Origin: Paenibacillus sp. URB8-2
GTDB taxonomy: Bacteria; Bacillota; Bacilli; Paenibacillales; Paenibacillaceae
Assembly: GCF_013393385.1 (NCBI RefSeq)
Contig: NZ_AP023239.1
Span: 1,240,001-1,304,000 of the forward strand
Direction: 5' to 3'
Length of the DNA stretch: 64,000 nt
Notes under the pieces: model-generated
What the model saw: the letters and a program-made list of their open reading frames with translations, nothing else
Database searches by the model: none
Told to the model about the DNA's origin: nothing
Program-made: the position numbers and the translations under genes
In this document: positions 59,577-64,000 of the stretch, piece after piece
How the letters are laid out: the number at the start of each line of letters is the position of its first letter
Position numbering within the stretch: position 1 is the stretch's first letter

Positions 59577-61412
59577 ATGCCGGTACTGAGTGTGAAAGAG
59601 GTAAGCAAGGAATGGAACGGGAACGTCCTGTTTCAGAATTTGTCGTTTGAACTGGCAGAAGGAGAACGCATGGCGCTCTTCGGTCGCAACGGGGCGGGGA
59701 AGACTACGCTGCTTAAGGGACTGATGGGCAGTGTGCCCTTGGAATCGGGCACGGTGTACCGCGGTCTGCCCGTACAGGAATGGGGGCTACTGGATCAGCA
59801 GCTTGAGCCCCGGGAAGGAGTGACCGCCCGCCGGCTTGTCCTGGAAGGGAACGCCGAAGCGGCGCGGCTGAAAGCCCGGCTGGAACAGCTCGGCGGCAGA
59901 CTCCAAAGCGGCGGAGGAGCAGGGGAGGCCGTGCTGGCCGAATACGGCGAGGCCTACGAGGACTATCTGCGGGTGGACGGCTACGGTTGGGAGGCGAAGG
60001 CGGAAAAAGCGCTGCGGCAGCTGAATCTTCCGCAGGAAATCTGGGATCTGCCCTACCGGTCCTTGAGCGGCGGGCAGAAGACGCGGGTGCAGCTTGCCCA
60101 ACTGCTAGCCCGTCAGCCGAAACTGCTGATGCTGGATGAGCCGACCAATCATCTTGACGCGGAAACGATGGAATGGCTGGAAGGGTGGGTATCTGGCTAT
60201 TCCGGCACTGTGCTGTACGTCTCGCATGACCGCCGCTTTATCGACCGCACGGCGACCTCCGTGCTGGAGCTGAGGCCGGACGGCGGCAGACGTTACTCCG
60301 GGGGGTATACGCAGTACCGCGAACAGAAGGCCGTGGAGGCCAGAGAACAGGAAGCGCGGTACAAGAAACAAGAGCTGGAGAAGAAAAAGCTCGAAGAAGC
60401 CATCCGGCGTTATGCGGAATGGTTTCAGCAGGCGCACCGCTCCGCCGGGCAGAACGATTTTCTGCGGGCGAAGTCGAAGAAGAACGTGTCCCGGCTGCAT
60501 GCGAAAGAAACGGCGCTGGAGCGACTGAACCGGGACCGCACGGCGGAGCCGCGGGAGAGCGCCAAGCTGAACATGCGGCTCACAGGAGGGGAATTCACCG
60601 CTGGAACGCTGCTGAGAACGGAACATGCGGAATTCGCGTATCCGGGCGAAGGTCCTTTGCTGAAGGACTTCAGCTTTACGGTCCGCCGGGGGGACCGGAT
60701 CGGCGTAATCGGACCGAACGGGTCCGGCAAGTCGACCCTGCTGAAGCTGTTGGCGGGAATATACACGCCGACCGGCGGGACGGTCGCTCTGCATCCGCAG
60801 ACGACGGTCGGTTATTTTGCCCAGGAGCTGGAGCAGCTTGACCCCTCCTCTACTCTTCTGGACAGTCTGCTTCAGCTCCCCGAAATGACGGTGACGGAGG
60901 CAAGGACGATTTTGGGCTGCTTCTTATTTTCACGGGAAGACGCCTTCAAGCTTATCGGCAATTTAAGCCTGGGGGAGAAATGCCGCGTTGCCTTCCTGCG
61001 TCTATATTTCGGCAGGGTCAATCTCCTGGTGCTGGACGAACCGACCAATTATCTCGACATTGAGACAAGAGAGGTCATTGAGGAGGCTTTACAGTCCTAT
61101 CCGGGCGCGCTGCTGCTCGTCACGCATGACCGGTATTTACTATCGAATATCGCCAACCGGCTGGCGGTGCTGGAGCGCGGACGCTTTCCGAAGCAGTTTC
61201 CCGGAACCTATGAAGAGTATCTGTCCAAAGACCGGGAGCGCGCGATGACGGAACGGGAACGGGCCGCAGAGGATGAGCTTGGCCTGCTGCAGCTTAGGCT
61301 TACACAGCTCATTCAGGCCGAAACGCCGGAGAGCGACGATGAGAACGCGGCGCTGCTGGAGGAGATTAAGCGGCTGCGCCGGAGGATCGGGGAGCTGATG
61401 AAGGAGGGCTAA
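59577..61412 (+). CDS. ABC-F ribosome-binding ATPase, likely antibiotic resistance type
   Basis: A 611-residue soluble protein with two ABC domains and no membrane segments. First: Walker A GRNGAGKTT (36-44), signature LSGGQ near 163, Walker B LMLDEPTNHLD. A charged helical interdomain linker follows (about 215-330, including AEWFQQAHRSAGQNDFLRAK). Second: Walker A GPNGSGKST near 379, signature LSLGE near 463, LVLDEPTNYLD. A helical C-terminal extension (about 550-611) is present. Such proteins bind the ribosomal E site and either regulate translation or dislodge peptidyl-transferase-centre antibiotics (Vga/Lsa/VmlR class). The attenuator-like leader argues for the second role. GGAGGG is before the ATG. 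Confidence 0.93.
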   Translation: MPVLSVKEVSKEWNGNVLFQNLSFELAEGERMALFGRNGAGKTTLLKGLMGSVPLESGTVYRGLPVQEWGLLDQQLEPREGVTARRLVLEGNAEAARLKARLEQLGGRLQSGGGAGEAVLAEYGEAYEDYLRVDGYGWEAKAEKALRQLNLPQEIWDLPYRSLSGGQKTRVQLAQLLARQPKLLMLDEPTNHLDAETMEWLEGWVSGYSGTVLYVSHDRRFIDRTATSVLELRPDGGRRYSGGYTQYREQKAVEAREQEARYKKQELEKKKLEEAIRRYAEWFQQAHRSAGQNDFLRAKSKKNVSRLHAKETALERLNRDRTAEPRESAKLNMRLTGGEFTAGTLLRTEHAEFAYPGEGPLLKDFSFTVRRGDRIGVIGPNGSGKSTLLKLLAGIYTPTGGTVALHPQTTVGYFAQELEQLDPSSTLLDSLLQLPEMTVTEARTILGCFLFSREDAFKLIGNLSLGEKCRVAFLRLYFGRVNLLVLDEPTNYLDIETREVIEEALQSYPGALLLVTHDRYLLSNIANRLAVLERGRFPKQFPGTYEEYLSKDRERAMTERERAAEDELGLLQLRLTQLIQAETPESDDENAALLEEIKRLRRRIGELMKEG

Positions 61413-61430
61413 AATAAGCTGCTGTTGATA

Positions 61431-61475
61431 AAAAGAAGCTGCCCAGCCGTTAATAGGCTGAAGGCAGCTTCTTTT
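61431..61475 (+). terminator. Rho-independent terminator of the ABC-F gene
   Basis: Thirteen-base arms at 61431-61443 and 61463-61475 with an inner CAGCC/GGCTG stem, ending in a T-rich arm. Confidence 0.88.
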
Positions 61476-61479
61476 GTTC

Positions 61480-61579
61480 AAATATAAGAATGTATAAGCC
61501 GGGGGCTTAACATTTTGACTTATATTTCTACGAGAAACGTACTTGCGTCTTATAAAGACGCCGTCAGGCGTTTCTTCTT
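61480..61579 (+). repeat. Structured interspersed element, copy A
   Basis: A 100-base unit. Outer stem AAATATAAG/CTTATATTT with inner TAAGCC/GGCTTA, then ACGA, then outer stem GAAACG/CGTTTC with inner GCGTCTT/AAGACGC, ending CGTTTCTTCTT. Adjacent head to tail with copy B. Confidence 0.88.
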
Positions 61580-61681
61580 GAAATATCAGAAAGTATAAGC
61601 TTCGCGCTTATCCTTAACCTGATATTTTTACGAGAAACGGATGCCTTCCTCTTCCAGAGGACGGCGAAGCCGTTTCTTCTT
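61580..61681 (+). repeat. Structured interspersed element, copy B
   Basis: A 102-base unit with the same plan as copy A but compensatory changes: AAATATCAG/CTGATATTT, ATAAGC/GCTTAT, GAAACGG/CCGTTTC, CCTCT/AGAGG, and the same 3' end. It lies in the convergent space before the FMN-binding protein gene. Confidence 0.88.
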
Positions 61682-61724
61682 AGGAAGCGTGCAGGTCTTC
61701 TTGGCAGAAGGGAATTTGAGAAGA

Positions 61725-62120
61725 TTATTTCTCGCCTTGAACAAGCGCGATCTCTACCGCCTTTTTCAAAACCTTGCTGGAATTGCTCGCGCCGCTGACG
61801 GCATCCACCTCCAGCGTCTGTTTCGCGACGATTTCTTTAAGAATAGCTTCGGCGGGAGCACCATGCCCGTTCTTATGTTTCAGCAGGTCGATCTTGGTCA
61901 CTTTGCCGTTCTGCACGCTAACCTGAACTTTGGCGTCGATAAAACGCACATCGTATTCTCCGACATAAGTGCCATCGGCCAGACGGGAGAAGGGGACATC
62001 GGATATGGTGAGATTCTTAATCTTGTTTTGATAGCTGCGCACCTGATACAGATAAGTAAGCCCCGAACCAATCCCTATGAGCAGAACAAGACCAACGACT
62101 ATCAACAGTTTCTTCTTCAC
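61725..62120 (-). CDS. Membrane-anchored FMN-binding domain protein
   Basis: A 131-residue protein with an N-terminal membrane anchor (LLIVVGLVLLIGIGSGLTYLY, about residues 5-25) and an extracellular FMN-binding domain like those of RnfG/NqrC and PplA. The flavin attachment motif reads VDAVSGASNSSKVLKKAV; the usual target is the Thr/Ser after SGA. It would carry electrons at the outer face of the membrane. It shares a strand and about 30-base spacing with a flavodoxin-like protein and a TetR regulator. Confidence 0.85.
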   Translation of the reverse strand: MKKKLLIVVGLVLLIGIGSGLTYLYQVRSYQNKIKNLTISDVPFSRLADGTYVGEYDVRFIDAKVQVSVQNGKVTKIDLLKHKNGHGAPAEAILKEIVAKQTLEVDAVSGASNSSKVLKKAVEIALVQGEK

Positions 62121-62153
62121 AGATTAACCTCCTAAATGAATGGCTATATTGGA

Positions 62154-62729
62154 TTAAAAAAAGCTTTGAATACGCGAAGCCAGCTTGGCTGGAACCTCCG
62201 TCAGCTTCTTGGCGCCCGGACAGACGACCTTTCCTCGGCAGGTCATACCTGAGATATGGAAAAACTCGTTCATGGCGGCGAGGCAGGCCGAGCTCTGACG
62301 GAGAACCCGGTTGAACGGGTACGGCGTGTTGCACGCGGTCATCAGCAGGTACTGCTGGCTTTTGGACAGAGTAGGCCTTGGAGCAATGCCCCCGCCGCTG
62401 CGGTCCATCGCCTTGCCCGCAAGCCTGTCGAACATGAGCTTGACCTGTCCAGGCACATTGGCGTAATAGGTGGGCGCGGACAATATAACCAGATCGCTGG
62501 AAGCCAGCCGCTCCCACAGCGCGGCAAGCTCGCCGCCGGGAGGGCAGATACCGGTTGCCCGGCACTCCGGGCAGCCTTTGCAGGCGGTAATGTTCACCTT
62601 GTACAAGTCGCAGATGTCCGTCTCCCAGCCCGCCGTCTTCGCCGCCTGAACGGCAATACGAAGCATCTTCGCCGTGATTCCGTCCGGTCTGGGGCCGCCC
62701 TTAATGGCCAGCAGCCGTTTTGTCGCCAT
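62154..62729 (-). CDS. Flavodoxin-fold NAD(P)H-dependent FMN reductase
   Basis: A 191-residue protein of the NADPH-dependent FMN reductase/iron-sulfur flavoprotein superfamily: LLAIKGGPRPDGITAKML for FMN phosphate binding, a cysteine cluster CKGCPECRATGICPPGG (about residues 50-66) and PTYYANVPGQVKLMFDRL. The three to four Cys may hold an Fe-S cluster as in iron-sulfur flavoproteins. It overlaps the end of the TetR gene by about 29 bases, so they are co-expressed. It may supply electrons to the FMN-binding protein. Confidence 0.9.
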   Translation of the reverse strand: MATKRLLAIKGGPRPDGITAKMLRIAVQAAKTAGWETDICDLYKVNITACKGCPECRATGICPPGGELAALWERLASSDLVILSAPTYYANVPGQVKLMFDRLAGKAMDRSGGGIAPRPTLSKSQQYLLMTACNTPYPFNRVLRQSSACLAAMNEFFHISGMTCRGKVVCPGAKKLTEVPAKLASRIQSFF

Positions 62730-63372
62730 GTTCCTCCTCCTTCACAAGCATACGCAGCATCAGATTGCAGCCGTATTCTAGCAGCCCTTTCGGCGTCGTG
62801 CCCATCGTCTCGGAAATATAGCTGCTTTTTCGGTTAGCCAAAATAATAAGCGAGGACAAGCTGCTCCAATAAATCAGAATGGTTTCCTTGATTCGCGTAC
62901 ACGGCATCACCGTGCCTTCTGCGATTCCCAGCCAGACCATCTCCCCCAGTGCGGCGTTAATCTCCTCCCCGACATTGAAAATATCCTTCTTCACCTGAGG
63001 CAAATCCGGGCAGTGCAACGGCTGGGTCTGAAAATCGACAATCCGGCCGAAGAGAAAGGGAGATGCCTCATAGAAAGCCATCAGGCTGGCGCAAAGGACG
63101 CGATATTTGAGCAAAAAGCCCTCATGGCCGTCAAGGCTCCGCAGAATATGGTCCTTGAGCTGCAAGAACCCTTTTAAGACGATCCGGTCGTGAATTTCCT
63201 CCTTGCTCGGGAACTGAAGGTACACCGTGCGCTTGCTGTATTCGGCGCTCCTCGCAATATCGTCCATCGTCGTGGCCGCAATGCCTTTTTCCGCGAACAA
63301 CTGCTCCGCGGCATGCAAAATATTCTCTTGATGAAGAGCCGAGATGGTCTCTTTGCGTGTTGCCCGATCCAT
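62701..63372 (-). CDS. TetR-family repressor of the flavoprotein cluster
   Basis: A 223-residue regulator with N-terminal TetR helix-turn-helix (ILHAAEQLFAEKGIAATTMD, then DIARSAEYSKRTVYLQFPSKEE) and a helical ligand-binding domain. GGAGGTG stands before the ATG. It heads the operon TetR-flavodoxin-FMN-binding and has a palindromic site just upstream, so it is likely autoregulated by a redox or aromatic ligand. Ligand not inferred. Confidence 0.92.
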   Translation of the reverse strand: MDRATRKETISALHQENILHAAEQLFAEKGIAATTMDDIARSAEYSKRTVYLQFPSKEEIHDRIVLKGFLQLKDHILRSLDGHEGFLLKYRVLCASLMAFYEASPFLFGRIVDFQTQPLHCPDLPQVKKDIFNVGEEINAALGEMVWLGIAEGTVMPCTRIKETILIYWSSLSSLIILANRKSSYISETMGTTPKGLLEYGCNLMLRMLVKEEEHGDKTAAGH

Positions 63373-63392
63373 TCGTACACCTCCGGTTCTAA

Positions 63393-63413
63393 AAGTAAAC
63401 TGTTAGTTTACTT
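63393..63413. promoter_or_regulatory. Palindromic operator upstream of the TetR gene
   Basis: AAGTAAAC (63393-63400), TGTTA, GTTTACTT (63406-63413): a perfect 8-base inverted repeat 21 bases upstream of the TetR start, the usual place for a TetR autoregulatory site. Confidence 0.72.
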
Positions 63414-63539
63414 AAATCGTATCATCTTTATTGTAAGGTGTAAATCCATTATTTCACATTTAATTTTCATTTTACATTTCAAACTCCTTTCACATTCATT
63501 TTACAGGAGCAGGGTAGGGCAGAATCCTTGCGGTAGGGC

Positions 63540-63770
63540 CCAAAGAAACGGAGTTAGCTTGACGAACGGGAATAGCTCCATCTATTTTCTTGTTTTTCTG
63601 CTGTTTTGAGTGATTAGCGGGAATTCCTCCGTCTTATTCACCGTACCTTCACATCTGTGGGCTAAAATGGCAAAATAAGGTGGAGAAATTCCGCTTTATC
63701 GGATAGAAGGCGCTGAAATGGGGAGGATGAACGGGAGATTTTCCGGTTCATGGAGAGAGGGGGACGTGTC
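63540..63770. repeat. Intergenic repeat-like region with long inverted repeat
   Basis: Arms of 27 bases at 63612-63638 and 63674-63700 are inverted copies with about four mismatches and a 35-base centre. Related blocks with GGGAAT..CTCC near 63568 and GGGAGATTTTCC near 63734 suggest further degenerate units. It may be a miniature mobile or REP-like element. No gene recognised in 63414-63890. Confidence 0.6.
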
Positions 63771-63908
63771 TGGACAGCCCAAGGATCGATTTCAAAGCTT
63801 AAGGAATGGACTAGTAGGCTATCCGCAGGAAATGCGGCCGCACCGCCGAATGTAGTAAACGGAATACTTTGGAAAAAATGGCCGGATCACCAAAAGGAGT
63901 TATCAAGA

Positions 63909-64000
63909 ATGCATACCACTATTTATATGATCAGACATGCTGTTTCGCCGTATCTGACCGGTCAGGAACGAACCCGTGGCCTTTCGCAGCAAGGGGCCGC
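63909..64000 (+). CDS. Histidine phosphatase family protein, 3' end cut by window edge
   Basis: Only the first 30 codons are in the window. They read MHTTIYMIRHAVSPYLTG then QERTRGLSQQG: the RHG/RHA motif with catalytic His10 and the downstream LSxxG box typical of phosphoglycerate-mutase-like histidine phosphatases. AAGGAG (63894-63899) is 9 bases before the ATG. Substrate unknown. Confidence 0.75.
   Translation, partial: MHTTIYMIRHAVSPYLTGQERTRGLSQQGA

Noticed and set aside
61641..62135. A 164-codon plus-strand frame starting in a structured repeat
   Set aside because: It begins inside element copy B and then runs antisense to the FMN-binding protein gene, which has clear family motifs.

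Overview
The window looks like a chromosomal segment of a spore-forming Paenibacillaceae bacterium, most likely Paenibacillus. Supporting this are a GerA-type germinant receptor operon behind a sigma-G promoter, a YesM/YesN two-component pair, an S-layer-anchored glycanase, a bacilliredoxin of the YtxJ type, strong AGGAGG ribosome binding sites with GTG/TTG starts, and moderately high GC genes. I found no rRNA, tRNA, CRISPR array, prophage or insertion sequence. All functions below are inferred by reading the sequence; no database search was run.

Layout. 1-8 kb: a YesM/YesN sensor-regulator pair cut by the window edge, a methyltransferase, an AraC regulator with an aldo/keto reductase, a 2Fe-2S ferredoxin, a stress-type DUF2382 protein and a GNAT protein. 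8-17.5 kb: a carbon-flux block with glpX (class II fructose-1,6-bisphosphatase), ccpN with its partner yqfL, and ppdK (pyruvate phosphate dikinase) followed by a second PPDK-regulatory protein. Two CcpN-like sites precede ppdK. A MocR regulator with a divergent EamA exporter sits inside this block. 17.5-20 kb: a feo iron-uptake operon in which FeoB is encoded as two proteins. 20-25.6 kb: a ger operon with two GerB permeases. 25.6-26.4 kb: a glycerophosphodiester phosphodiesterase.

26.5-37 kb: a dextran/isomalto-oligosaccharide locus. It has a cytoplasmic oligo-1,6-glucosidase, two near-identical LacI regulators, a cluster of LacI-type operators, and a 1985-residue secreted SLH-anchored GH66 enzyme whose catalytic domain is interrupted by about seven carbohydrate-binding modules. 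The secreted enzyme would cut dextran at the cell surface and the glucosidase would finish the imported oligosaccharides; no transporter for them is in the window. 37-39.8 kb: an AT-rich accessory patch with a phosphotransferase, an unknown anchored protein and the relic of a toxin-antitoxin pair. 39.8-48.6 kb: a fructan locus with a LacI regulator, an LplB/YtcP-type importer, a lipoprotein binding protein and two cytoplasmic GH32 enzymes, tied together by GAAACGTTTC operators.

48.7-64 kb: bacilliredoxin/glutaredoxin, GNAT, a Ser/Gly/Gln-repeat protein, a diaminopropionate ammonia-lyase operon with a GntR regulator and a 5'-truncated M20 amidohydrolase, a methyltransferase, an L,D-transpeptidase, an RDD protein, an ATP-grasp protein, an oxidoreductase, an ABC-F protein behind an attenuator-like leader, a TetR-flavodoxin-FMN-binding cluster, and the first codons of a histidine phosphatase. 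Three families of non-coding repeats stand out: a 69-bp tandem repeat at 9.3 kb, a structured element of about 100 bp present three times (44.6 and 61.5 kb), and an inverted repeat at 63.6 kb.
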